Source: JBFJVZ01 sp041623895
GTDB taxonomy: Bacteria > Planctomycetota > Planctomycetia > Pirellulales > Pirellulaceae
NCBI GenBank assembly: GCA_041623895.1
Contig: JBFJVZ010000060.1
Coordinates: 1-24,112, forward strand
Direction: 5' to 3'
DNA length: 24,112 bases
Shown here: positions 1-7,205 of the stretch, piece by piece
How positions within the stretch are numbered: the stretch's first letter is position 1
Layout: each line of letters opens with the position of its first letter
Notes under the pieces: generated by a model
Seen by the model: the letters and a program-made list of their open reading frames with translations, nothing else
Told to the model about the DNA's origin: nothing
Databases searched by the model: none
Program-made: the position numbers and the translations under genes

Positions 1-1
1 A

Positions 2-1105
2 CACCTGGCGATTTGGAGCAACAGGAAAATCATTCCAGCTGCGCAGCGCGAGAACTTCCTGTACGAAGCCAACGAAATACGCGCGACCCTGCGCAAGACT
101 GCCGCCAATCCGGCCTCCGCACAAGTATTGTCAGGCAGTATAAAGATGCCGCGGCCGACACCGGAACGCGGTGAGGCCGGACTGCTGGGTGCCGTCATCG
201 GCTTCTTCGCAGGCTGTGGAGTGGGATTCGGTGCGGTCGCGTTGGTTTTCCCCCGGGAACCGCCTATGGCATTGGGCTTCGCAGTGTTCTTTGGACCGCC
301 GGTCGTGGGCATCGTCTTGGGTGCGATCATCGGTCGACGCCGACACATGAATCGACTTTTGGCTCGAGCCGAAGCGAAACGGTCACGTGACGTAGTCGAT
401 TCCCCGTGTCAAGCCGAGATCATCCAGAGCGACGAATCCACGGTCACAGTACAAATCGGCGGGCAGGACATCGCGATGGATTGCAGACCTCTGACAGGTA
501 CATCGCATGCCAGCTTCCGCGACACTCGGTTAATTCGCGGCACGGATTGGATGGAGCTGCGACCGAGCAAGCGATCATACCTTTTCGGAATACTCGTGCT
601 CGGAATGGGAGTGGGATTCGCGGTGCTGGGATTCCAGGCACCCGGCATCTGGCAGGGGTGGCCGTTTGGCCCCGGAAAGGGTCTTGTGCAAATTGCCGTG
701 CAGTTCCTGCAACCTACCTGCTGGCTGGCGGCGTTGCTGTTCACCGGCGCCGGCCTGTTGTTTCTCTTTGGAAGAGACGGCGCTCGCTTCGAACAAAACA
801 CAGGACGGTTCTACTACGAATCCAAAACACTTTGGCGCAGGGCCAGTCGCCCCCTCGGCGATCTTTGTGCCGTGCAGTTCATTCCGGGCGAAACGCATAG
901 CCTCGGTGTTGGTAGCGACCCGCCATATCGAAGCTATCAGCTGAACCTCGTGCTCAATGATCCGAATGAACCACGAGTCAACCTCTGCGACAACACTGAC
1001 GTGGCGTGGCTGCAGGAAACGGGACAGCGGATTGCCGATTTTCTCGACCGGCCGTTTTTGGATTTGGTTTCCCAAAAGGCCGCCCAGAATAAGGGAGAAG
1101 AATAA
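2..1105 (+). CDS. Multi-pass membrane protein with C-terminal PH-like region, 5' partial
   Basis: Function is not recognised. The frame is open back to the left edge, and the 42 codons before the first in-frame start (TTG 128) are rich in G/C third positions, so the gene probably begins outside the window. ATG 146 is the best alternative start if it does not. Four hydrophobic segments are visible: two close together after position 180 (GLLGAVIGFFAGCGVGFG and GFAVFFGPPVVGIVLGAIIG) and two around 580-770 (SYLFGILVLGMGVGFAVLGF and CWLAALLFTGAGLLFLFG). The remaining soluble part (FEQNTGRFYYESK, then YQLNLVLNDP) resembles the bacterial PH-like regions of planctomycete membrane proteins; this is an inference. 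The last residues, NKGEE and the stop, are encoded by sequence matching the dispersed repeat that follows, so the C-terminus may have been altered by that element. No operon partner is visible. Confidence 0.6.
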   Translation, partial: HLAIWSNRKIIPAAQRENFLYEANEIRATLRKTAANPASAQVLSGSIKMPRPTPERGEAGLLGAVIGFFAGCGVGFGAVALVFPREPPMALGFAVFFGPPVVGIVLGAIIGRRRHMNRLLARAEAKRSRDVVDSPCQAEIIQSDESTVTVQIGGQDIAMDCRPLTGTSHASFRDTRLIRGTDWMELRPSKRSYLFGILVLGMGVGFAVLGFQAPGIWQGWPFGPGKGLVQIAVQFLQPTCWLAALLFTGAGLLFLFGRDGARFEQNTGRFYYESKTLWRRASRPLGDLCAVQFIPGETHSLGVGSDPPYRSYQLNLVLNDPNEPRVNLCDNTDVAWLQETGQRIADFLDRPFLDLVSQKAAQNKGEE

Positions 1106-1302
1106 GGGGCCGCACCTCTTAGAAGAATAAGGGGACGCACCTCTTTTTATGAGAGAAGAATAAGGGAGCAACGGAGAAAAAGGTGCGTCCCCTGGTCTCT
1201 CCAGCTTAAGACAGCGTTCCTTTAGCGCACTGACTTTGTCGTCCACGGCGTGCCATCCTATCCGGCGACCTCATGCAAACAATGAGGTGCGTCCCCTGGT
1301 AT
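1086..1302. repeat. Dispersed GGTGCGTCCCC repeat cluster A
   Basis: At least four copies of one short element lie in both orientations. AATAAGGGGMCGCACCTCTT occurs at 1101-1120 and 1126-1145. Its reverse complement type (AGGTGCGTCCCCTGG) ends at 1195 and at 1299. The copies at 1126-1145 and 1177-1195 face each other and could form a hairpin with a loop of about 30 nt. Degenerate half-copies (AATAAGGGA) occur at 1089-1096 and 1159-1166. The same element recurs at 5949-6066 and 6651-6718. No transposase lies nearby. The arrangement resembles REP-type or RAYT-mobilised palindromic elements, but that assignment is an inference. The rest of the gap to 1414 shows no gene. Confidence 0.7.
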
Positions 1303-1414
1303 GTCCCATTTATTTTCCATCGCATTTCCCGACTTAGAAACATGCCTGCCCCCAACTTCGTGCCCCCCACTTCGCTCTGCCCGGACACGTTCCCGTAATG
1401 CAGGACACCTTCCG

Positions 1415-2671
1415 CTAACGTCTGATTGGGCGTTGATTCACGACTCGTTGCATGGAATTGTTCAGGCCGTTCATCAACGCGTTACTGCCGAAGAAAGATT
1501 TGTGGTGCCCGACCAGCCTGGTCGGATCTTGCTCAAAATCGTGGCGATCGATCAATGGATTCTGAACCACGAATTTGGCATCCCGCAGCATGCGGTTGCG
1601 GCCGACGTCACCAAGGGGACTGCGGCCAGGCATCCGGATGCCCAAGTCGCTGGGGCTGAACATGGTGGTCAGTTCTTGCATCAGATTGTCAGTTTGTAGC
1701 TCCGTTGGTGAAAAACCCAGCTCGCTCATACGCTCGGACTGCAGCCCGACCAGCCTCAAACCTGGATCCCTGCTCTGTCGTAACGATCGATAAGTCTGGC
1801 TCGCGAACTCCAATTCTGCTTGCAGATCATCGGGGGAAAGGAAGCCCGTCGCCACGTGATAGATCTTGCCCGCAGGTGTCATGAAAACGGTTTGTACGTT
1901 TTGGCGGCCTGCACCTCGGCCACAGGGCCCAGGAGGCTCATCGGGCGAGTGCGAAAAAGACATGCCCGTGTTGGCTGTGCCTTGAGTGTTCGTGTAGGTC
2001 GAGATGAATTTGGAAGCCAGGGTGTTGCCGACAGTCGGATCAGAGAACGACACGGTCCTCATGCGGTGACCGGCGCTTCACATGAAGCCTGACAGGTCTC
2101 CCAACACCCGAAACCACATGATCGGCTTGTCCTGCTCGGCAGCAAGCTGCTCCGCACGATCGATGGGTTGCCAATGGACACCGAATAACATTTCGTCGTT
2201 CTGCGGACTGGTCGGGGCAGCGTTGACGGGCAGCTTGGCTGTCTTGGGCAGCAGGCTGGTCAGGTTGGGAACCCGGTTGTCATGCTTGGGGAGCCGGTTG
2301 CTGATGTTGGCGCGCCGACTGGTTGTGAAGACCGGTTGCCGCGGTTCGCTGGGGGCTGCTGCCGGCCTTGCTTGCCGTCGCGCCAGCCGAATTTTGTTGA
2401 TGGCGTAGGCCTGGTCTCGCTTGCTGATCCGGTCTATCGGGACGACGATCGATTTTCCATCATTGGTATGCAGAGTCAGTTCGCGTTGCTGGTACTTTGC
2501 CAACGCCGCAACAACCTCGAACTTGCCGGTGGCGTCTTTCCAGCATCGAGCCTGATCCTGGAATTCCAAAACTTCGCCGTCACCTGCAGCGGAAGTCGGT
2601 GTGAGGACAATCGCGGCACAAACCAAAACCGCCATCACCGCGCGGTTAGCCAGGCGTACAGGTCGCTTCAC
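1415..2671 (-). CDS. Exported SHD1 and thioredoxin-fold protein with in-frame TGA (selenoprotein candidate or interrupted gene)
   Basis: Read through its single in-frame TGA at 2080-2078 (codon 198), this gene encodes about 418 residues. The start is GTG 2671, preceded by AGGAG at 7-nt spacing, and gives a clear signal peptide (MKRPVRLANR then AVMAVLVCAAIVL). Residues about 41-90 match an SHD1 domain (RCWKDATGKFEV, then DGKSIVVPIDRISKRD). A basic, proline-containing linker follows. Then comes a thioredoxin-like domain with KPIMWFRVLGDLSGFM, the TGA, SAGHRMRTVSFSDPTV, and further on GRQNVQTVFMTPAGKIYHV. Against E. coli DsbD (KPVMLDLYADWC, then TFSDP), the TGA falls on the first Cys of CxxC; the second Cys position is Gly. 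The two halves are in the same frame (stop at 2078, next ATG at 2062). Coding could continue by selenocysteine insertion, or the gene may be nonsense-mutated. It lies downstream of the sigma/FecR pair on the same strand. Confidence 0.75.
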
Positions 2672-2678
2672 GAGAAAT

Positions 2679-2683
2679 CTCCT
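2679..2683 (-). promoter_or_regulatory. Shine-Dalgarno site deciding a GTG start
   Basis: AGGAG lies 7 nt upstream of GTG 2671 on the minus strand. The alternative starts (TTG 2737, ATG 2701, ATG 2635) have no comparable site. This start also places a classic basic-then-hydrophobic signal peptide at the N-terminus. Confidence 0.7.
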
Positions 2684-2895
2684 GCGGAAATTGCAACACA
2701 TCCGACAATTGGAGATGAGTCGTTTGCAGCCCGCCAATCGTCACAGAAAAGTTGAAAATGTTGCCGATGCCATCAAACAGGAAGGATGTGAGGGATGTGG
2801 CTCGACCGCCAGCGAGGAATTCGCGAACACGCCAAAGCAGGTGCACAAAGCTGCCACCAACACTTGCACGTTGCGGCCCTTGATTAGTTCCCCCA

Positions 2896-4503
2896 TCAGT
2901 TCTGCCTCAGTGCTTCTCGAAGTTTCAGCTGCAGGTCATCCATCATCTGAGTCGTCGCATTCAAGCCCACGCTGGTGCCGAATCGTTTTTGCACCTGCGC
3001 CGTCAGCAGAGTCTGAGCAGCGGCGAGGTGATTTTTGTTCACCAGACGTTGCGAAACATCATTGATCGTCAGTTGACCCAAGAAGCGTTCGCCACGGGCA
3101 ACTTGCTCCAACTGCTCCTCTGCCAATCGGAACGATTTTGCCAGCCGGTTCATGGCAGCCGCCTGGCTCGATACCTGGCTCAAGTCAAACACCTCGCCAT
3201 CGATACTCAAATGCGTTGGCTCGATGGCGTGGTCTCCGAATTCGATCTTTAACAGCCAGTCGAAAGCTTCTTTCCCCTCGCGTGAAAACCATTTCATCTT
3301 TCCTGCCAACATGTGAGTCCTACGCTCGCGCCCGCGCGGATGAATCGGCGGCTGGAACGCGTCCACCTGGCCCTCGGTGACATGAACCAGCGTAAACGGA
3401 TCATCGGGCCCAACCTGAACTGAGAACTTCGTTCCCAAGTCGACGATTCGGGCGCCGGGTGCGTCGACCTGGAAGCCGGTCGCGGATTCCGGCACAAACG
3501 CAGCCAGCGAACCTGATTTCAAGGTAATCGAGTTTTCGTTATCCAGGTTCAATTCGGTCGAGCCGTTTAACGTTAGCTCGGTTCCCTTCCCTAACCGCAA
3601 TCTCGCTTTCCCCGAAGCCAGCTGGATCTTCTCCGAGGCAGCAGCGGCAGCGGGATCGAATCCGTCGCCCCAAACCGCGTCGCTTTCCTCCAACACCGAA
3701 ACGACAGGCGTATACTGCGACGAAGGCGAGTCCTGCTTGGCGATCAGCGGAGCCTGCGCTTTGGCAGCGGGCGGATCAGCCGGGTCGCGGGGATCTTTCG
3801 TGACAGCCACCTCGTTGGGCAAGATGGCACGATCGCCTGCAGTCACTGATCGCCGTGGCGTGCTATCCGGACCTTGCTGCCTGCTGTCAGTCTGGTTGGT
3901 TGCCACGATGATCTCGGGCTCAGTTGTTGCCGGCACAGCCAGATCAACAGCCTGCGGTGCTCGTTGAGTCCTGTTGCCGGGTTCAGACACCGTGTCGGGT
4001 TCAGGCACTCTGCCGGGCTTCGTCGCCGGCTGCCCCGAGGTTTCTGGCGGCTTGCCAGCCTGCTGTCGGTTGTGCCGCACGTGTGCCGTGTAAATCGCAG
4101 CAGATACCGCCACCAATAGAATCGAAGCCGCAGTTGCGGCCACCAGCCACGTATTGCTGGAACGCGATGGTCGTTTGGGCTCCGCTCGTTCACTCTTCGG
4201 TCTCTGTGCAGCTGGCGTCGTTTGCATCACAACCGGTGGTGGCTCGACGCTTGGCGGCTGCTGTGCGATTCGCTGCTGAACACGACTGACAAACTGCGGA
4301 GTCGATTCGTCGAACCAAGCAGCGTCTTGTTGGGCAAAGTGTTCCAGCAGCAGATCGTTGGCGTACAGGTCGTTCAGGATCTGCTGCCGCTCCTCCGGCG
4401 CCGCGTTGTCCAAAAACAGGCTCAGCGCAATCACTTCCTCGTCGGATAGCGACTGACCATCCAACAACCGGGTCCACGTTTCGAGAACGTCTCGATGGTT
4501 CAA
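2896..4503 (-). CDS. FecR-domain membrane protein, putative anti-sigma partner
   Basis: Predicted single-pass membrane regulator of 535 residues. The N-terminal 80 residues are helical and acidic (DEEVIALSLFLDN), as in planctomycete anti-sigma/FecR proteins, without a visible zinc-binding HxxxCxxC motif. One transmembrane helix lies at about 118-138 (TWLVAATAASILLVAVSAAI). A long Pro/Ala/Gln-rich low-complexity linker (about 145-265) follows. A FecR-type beta domain at about 290-385 contains LRLGKGTELTLNGSTELNL and the family hallmark IVDLGTKFSVQV. A C-terminal helical region (about 410-535) is not assigned. The gene starts 10 nt after the sigma factor stop, so the two are almost certainly co-transcribed. 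By analogy with FecI/FecR and other ECF pairs it probably holds the sigma factor at the membrane until a signal arrives; which signal is unknown. Confidence 0.85.
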   Translation of the reverse strand: MNHRDVLETWTRLLDGQSLSDEEVIALSLFLDNAAPEERQQILNDLYANDLLLEHFAQQDAAWFDESTPQFVSRVQQRIAQQPPSVEPPPVVMQTTPAAQRPKSERAEPKRPSRSSNTWLVAATAASILLVAVSAAIYTAHVRHNRQQAGKPPETSGQPATKPGRVPEPDTVSEPGNRTQRAPQAVDLAVPATTEPEIIVATNQTDSRQQGPDSTPRRSVTAGDRAILPNEVAVTKDPRDPADPPAAKAQAPLIAKQDSPSSQYTPVVSVLEESDAVWGDGFDPAAAAASEKIQLASGKARLRLGKGTELTLNGSTELNLDNENSITLKSGSLAAFVPESATGFQVDAPGARIVDLGTKFSVQVGPDDPFTLVHVTEGQVDAFQPPIHPRGRERRTHMLAGKMKWFSREGKEAFDWLLKIEFGDHAIEPTHLSIDGEVFDLSQVSSQAAAMNRLAKSFRLAEEQLEQVARGERFLGQLTINDVSQRLVNKNHLAAAQTLLTAQVQKRFGTSVGLNATTQMMDDLQLKLREALRQN

Positions 4504-4513
4504 TTCCTGACTT

Positions 4514-5107
4514 TCATTCCGGTGATGGACCTGCTTTGCGTTGCAGGCACTCGTGCAACGCTTGTCGTAATCTCAAAAACATCATACGCACGCCACTGCC
4601 GCTGCGGCCGATGTCATCCGCGATCGCTTGCGCCGTTTCGTTGTCTCGATAATGTCGCTGCAAGAGCTGCTGGTGCTCCGGTTGCAATTCGTCCAAACAG
4701 TCACGCAACGAATCAATGGCCTCACTGTTGTGACTCGTGTTTTCCCTGTATTCCAGCCTCGCCCGCGTCAACAGCTGCTGAGCCATGTTCTGTTCGTGTT
4801 GCCGCCGTGTGATCTGTTTGCGCAATGCGGAAAGCGACTTGTTTCTGGCGATCCCTAACAACCACGTGGAAAACTCGCTTTGCTGTTGAAATTGGTCCAG
4901 CGACTGGTAGGCCGCCACGAATACCTCTTGGGCAACTTCATCCGCCAAATCCCGATCGCTCAATATCCTGCGCACCATTCTCACGACTCGGCGATGAAAT
5001 CGCCCCACCAAGTCGCCAAACGCGTCCCGATCACCATCGCACGCACGCCGCACGAGCGCGTCGGTGGTCAAATCTGAAGCGAGCTGAGCGTCGTGAGGGG
5101 AATCCAT
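4514..5107 (-). CDS. ECF-type RNA polymerase sigma factor
   Basis: Sigma-70 family factor of 197 residues, a usual size for the ECF group. Region 2 spans about 27-97: DRDAFGDLVGRFHRRV is the region 2.1 helix, DRDLADEVAQEVFVAAY is the core-binding and -10 recognition segment, and FSTWLLGIARNKSLSALRK is regions 2.3-2.4. Region 4 spans about 134-190 (LDELQPEHQQLLQRHYRDNETAQAIA, then the helix-turn-helix SGVRMMFLRLRQALHECL). It resembles the planctomycete/verrucomicrobial ECF subgroup that sits next to FecR-like proteins. It would direct RNA polymerase to a small regulon, possibly including its own operon. Start ATG 5107 fits the family N-terminus. No confident -10/-35 could be placed upstream. 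Confidence 0.92.
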   Translation of the reverse strand: MDSPHDAQLASDLTTDALVRRACDGDRDAFGDLVGRFHRRVVRMVRRILSDRDLADEVAQEVFVAAYQSLDQFQQQSEFSTWLLGIARNKSLSALRKQITRRQHEQNMAQQLLTRARLEYRENTSHNSEAIDSLRDCLDELQPEHQQLLQRHYRDNETAQAIADDIGRSGSGVRMMFLRLRQALHECLQRKAGPSPE

Positions 5108-5601
5108 GAAATCATAGCAATGGGCAGGAGTGGGTCGCTCCAGCGTACAAGAACGTCACGCGAAAACGAAGAATATCGCGAAAAGATCCAATCGTAGTGT
5201 TCAAGGCCGCTCTTGCCGCACATTTTCATCGCCGGAGTCTCGAACACGACCGTGTTTGCCCCATCGCAATGTCGCCCCTCGAGACGTGCCTGCGGGTGCA
5301 CCTAGGTCTTCGAGGAGTCTCTTGGGCAAGGCTGCTCTTTCCCTTCGGACCGGGTGATCTGAACCGTTCTGTCGAGCAAGCGAATGCCTACTTCTGGTGT
5401 CGAACTTCGGCCAATGACTGACAGCGAATTCAGGAAAGGGGACAGGCTTGCTGAAAGAACGTTTCGGCAAAAATCGGCCGCACTTTAACAGCCAGCCGTT
5501 CGTGCGACCACAAACCGGTTCACCTAAAACTTGACTCGATAACCCAATGCGGCTAGAGGAGTCTTAGCCAGTCTTCTCTGTTCGGCACCGAGGTTGATCC
5601 C
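5108..5601. other. Long intergenic region between divergent genes
   Basis: This 494-base gap separates the sigma factor (minus) from the truncated secreted protein (plus), so promoters for both should lie here. The short open frames on either strand lack family resemblance, ribosome sites and consistent codon use. A short stretch near 5435-5450 (AAAGGGGACAGGC) resembles GGGACAGG-type dispersed elements seen in planctomycete genomes, but only one copy is present and it cannot be assigned. Confidence 0.5.
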
Positions 5602-5976
5602 ATGCTTCGTTTCGTATTGCCACTGGCCGGGTTTTTTCTTGTTGCTAGTTCGCTTGCCGATGACGCCGTCTTGGCTAAGACAAACGGCGGTCAGCTTGCC
5701 AAGACGTTCCAAGTTCAAGTCACCGACAGCGACGAGAATCCGATCGCCGGCGCGACGGTGACGCCATGGGCGCTGCGATCTTCCCAGGGACATGGACGAT
5801 GGCCCGTCGCAGACGACCCCGCCGACATGCCGCCCGAACCGGCCACCACCGGCGATGATGGCGTCCCCACAATTCGTTATCCGTTCTATCGCGACGTCGA
5901 TGAACTCACTCGCACGATCAGCGTATCGGTGTCCCTGTCGCACCCATACCAGGGGACGCACCTCTTTTTTTTATGA
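5602..5976 (+). pseudogene. Exported protein with Ig/CarboxypepD_reg-like start, 3' truncated by a repeat
   Basis: The 124-residue frame starts with a good signal peptide (MLRFVLPLAGFFLVASSLADD). It is followed by the start of a carboxypeptidase-regulatory or bacterial Ig-like beta fold (TFQVQVTDSDENPIAGATV, then TTGDDGVPTIRYPF). Such domains normally continue with further strands. Here, after SVSLSHPY, the frame enters the dispersed repeat (CAGGGGACGCACCTCTTT). The repeat supplies the last residues QGTHLFFL and the stop TGA. The original 3' part is not found downstream. It is therefore probably a gene truncated by repeat insertion; expression as a short secreted protein cannot be excluded. 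Its function is not recognised. Confidence 0.6.
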
Positions 5977-6066
5977 GCAACGGAGAAAGAGGTGCGTCCC
6001 CTTATTGTCTTTTCCGGAGAAAGAGGTGCGTCCCCTTATTGTCTTTTCACCCTTATTGTCTTTTCA
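5949..6066. repeat. Dispersed GGTGCGTCCCC repeat cluster B with 34-bp tandem units
   Basis: One copy in minus orientation (CCAGGGGACGCACCTCTTT, from 5949) faces two head-to-tail 34-bp units at 5982-6015 and 6016-6049. The units are identical except for the last base, and a partial third unit (CCCTTATTGTCTTTTCA) runs to 6066. The unit core is AGGTGCGTCCCCTTATTGTC. The opposed copies can form a hairpin across 5949-6005. The same unit is found once in cluster C (6679-6709) and in related form in cluster A. Confidence 0.8.
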
Positions 6067-6078
6067 ATGGGATAGACT

Positions 6079-6110
6079 AAAGATCCGGCGCTGGCGCCGG
6101 ATAATCTTTT
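6079..6110 (+). terminator. Rho-independent-type hairpin with T tract
   Basis: A perfect 9-bp stem (ATCCGGCGC at 6083-6091 and GCGCCGGAT at 6094-6102) closes on a 2-nt loop, with outer AAAG/CTTT pairing and TCTTTT at 6105-6110. It lies just downstream of repeat cluster B and upstream of the small membrane protein. It probably terminates transcription that enters from the truncated gene at 5602. Confidence 0.65.
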
Positions 6111-6139
6111 GTTCCCCGACGTAAGTCTCTCGGCCAGAT

Positions 6140-6481
6140 TTGAATCCATACACCTCGCCTCAATCGATTTCTGACTCGTGTGTCTTGCAAGACGCGCACC
6201 TTTGTCCGGTTTGTGGCGAACCGCAGTCAAAGGTACGCCACGTGTTAGTTCCGTACGCTGTAAGTTGCACGAACTGTGGAACTCGCCTCACGGTGGTGTT
6301 GTCTGGACGTCTGAAACACTTCTTTCTTTTCTATCTCATGTCGCTGATTTTCGTTGGTGCCGCAACAATCAGAATGCCTGGCTGGACGATGGTAATCTCC
6401 ATGCTCGCAACGTCTGGTTGCCTGATTGTTGTGTCAACCATCCTTGAGGCAAAGTATGGGGTTTTTCAAATCAAGTCCTGA
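6140..6481 (+). CDS. Small zinc-ribbon membrane protein
   Basis: A 113-residue protein of unknown function. It begins MNPYTSPQ, a leader common in planctomycete membrane proteins, which supports the unusual TTG start at 6140 even though no clear Shine-Dalgarno site is seen. A zinc ribbon is formed by C22-x2-C25 (CPVCG) and C43-x2-C46 (CTNCG). Two transmembrane helices follow, at about 58-76 (FFLFYLMSLIFVGAATI) and about 82-100 (MVISMLATSGCLIVVSTIL). The protein is probably inserted in the inner membrane with the zinc ribbon on the cytoplasmic side; that is inferred. Its codon use is more A/T-rich in third position than the housekeeping genes further right. A strong hairpin lies 30 bases upstream, so it is likely transcribed on its own. 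Confidence 0.65.
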   Translation: MNPYTSPQSISDSCVLQDAHLCPVCGEPQSKVRHVLVPYAVSCTNCGTRLTVVLSGRLKHFFLFYLMSLIFVGAATIRMPGWTMVISMLATSGCLIVVSTILEAKYGVFQIKS

Positions 6482-6650
6482 ATTCAGGTTTAGTCGACCG
6501 TTGCATTGACTGTTTGACTAGAACGATGTTCCAAGCCGAACGGGTTGGCGGTGCATTCGGCGCTGCAAAGAAGAAGGCAGATCCACGCCATGAACTGGAG
6601 ATCGCCATGGCGCGGATGCTAATGGATACCACAATCGAATCGCTTTGATC

Positions 6651-6718
6651 GTCCCCTCATTGTCTTAATGTCTGATCCGGAGAAAGAGGTGCGTCCCCTT
6701 ATTGTCTGACAATGAGGG
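6651..6718. repeat. Dispersed GGTGCGTCCCC repeat cluster C bounded by an 11-bp inverted repeat
   Basis: A single unit of the 34-bp family (core AGGTGCGTCCCCTTATTGTC, 6687-6706) is flanked by perfect 11-bp inverted arms: CCCTCATTGTC at 6654-6664 and GACAATGAGGG at 6708-6718. The left arm itself reads like a diverged unit end (GTCCCCTCATTGTCT). The whole 65-base block could fold into one stem-loop. It sits between a 40-codon open frame of doubtful reality and EF-hand gene debris. Confidence 0.65.
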
Positions 6719-6735
6719 CACTAGTTGAGTTGGTG

Positions 6736-6957
6736 TCATCGACCCTTCGCGCGCTTCTGCAGCCATGCGGCGTATTCGGTCACGGTGATCCGACCGTTAT
6801 TGTCCGCATCGGCGCTCTTTGGCGACAACAGCATCTTGTCGTATTCGCTTTCCGTAAGTTCCTGGTCTTTGTTTTTGTCGTACCGAGCGACGATGCGGGT
6901 GGCATAGGTAACGATCTTTTCATCGAGTTGTTCGACGCCAAGACTGATCCGTGATGC
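6736..6957 (-). pseudogene. EF-hand protein, 5' truncated remnant
   Basis: On the minus strand an uninterrupted frame ends at TGA 6738-6736 and is closed upstream by TAG at 6960-6958. It has no usable start codon except an internal Met. It encodes two good EF-hand loops: DKNKDQELTESE and DADNNGRITVTE. Both have acidic or amide ligands at positions 1, 3 and 5 and Glu at 12. These are followed by YAAWLQKRAKGR. This is the usual layout of the calcium-binding EF-hand tail of secreted planctomycete proteins. The rest of the gene is missing, so it is called a remnant. It borders repeat cluster C. Confidence 0.6.
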
Positions 6958-7029
6958 CTACCAGGCACTTAACAAACCCAAGGCGGTCGCATTGAATAGA
7001 TGCGACGATGCGGAAAACGGGTATGACGG

Positions 7030-7110
7030 CATCACCGTGAACGCGTTGCAGACCGCAATCAAGATAGCGACGGCAACCGGGATCACTTCAAGAACCAGAT
7101 GCCGGGGCAC
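7030..7110 (+). pseudogene. Possible decayed EF-hand fragment
   Basis: A short plus-strand frame between TGA (about 7026) and TAA (about 7108) reads DRNQDSDGNRDHF then KNQMPGH. This resembles the common EF-hand C-terminal pattern DRNxDGxVTRDEFxxQM, but with the loop ligands damaged: position 12 is His and positions 6 and 8 are changed. No start codon is present. It points away from the minus-strand EF-hand remnant next door. It could be chance similarity. Confidence 0.3.
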
Positions 7111-7205
7111 TCGTAACATTCAGAAATCGCTGACAACGGATGGTTGGAACCGCAGGCGACCCTAGCGCCCTAGCATGATGTAATTCTAGCCTATCGAACA
7201 CTTGG

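Noticed and set aside
2053..2072. CGGTC/GACCG hairpin after the TGA as a SECIS element
   Set aside because: The stem is only 5 bp, starts 5 nt after the TGA and lacks a G at the 5' side of the loop, so it was not annotated as a SECIS; it is mentioned only within the selenocysteine finding.
2646..2846. Minus-strand 66-codon frame between the FecR-like and SHD1 genes
   Set aside because: It overlaps the start and signal peptide of the SHD1/thioredoxin gene in another phase and has no ribosome site.
5108..5125. TGCTATGAT resembling an extended -10 just before the sigma factor start
   Set aside because: Only about 3 bases separate it from the ATG and no -35 is seen, so it cannot be a normal promoter for that start.
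5197..5470. Overlapping open frames on both strands upstream of the sigma factor
   Set aside because: No family resemblance, no ribosome site, and the frames overlap each other in a region expected to hold divergent promoters.
6526..6648. 40-codon open frame (starts MFQAERVGGAFGAAKKK, ends DTTIESL)
   Set aside because: No ribosome site, no recognised family and very short. It stops just before repeat cluster C and may be the tail of a lost gene, but nothing supports expression.
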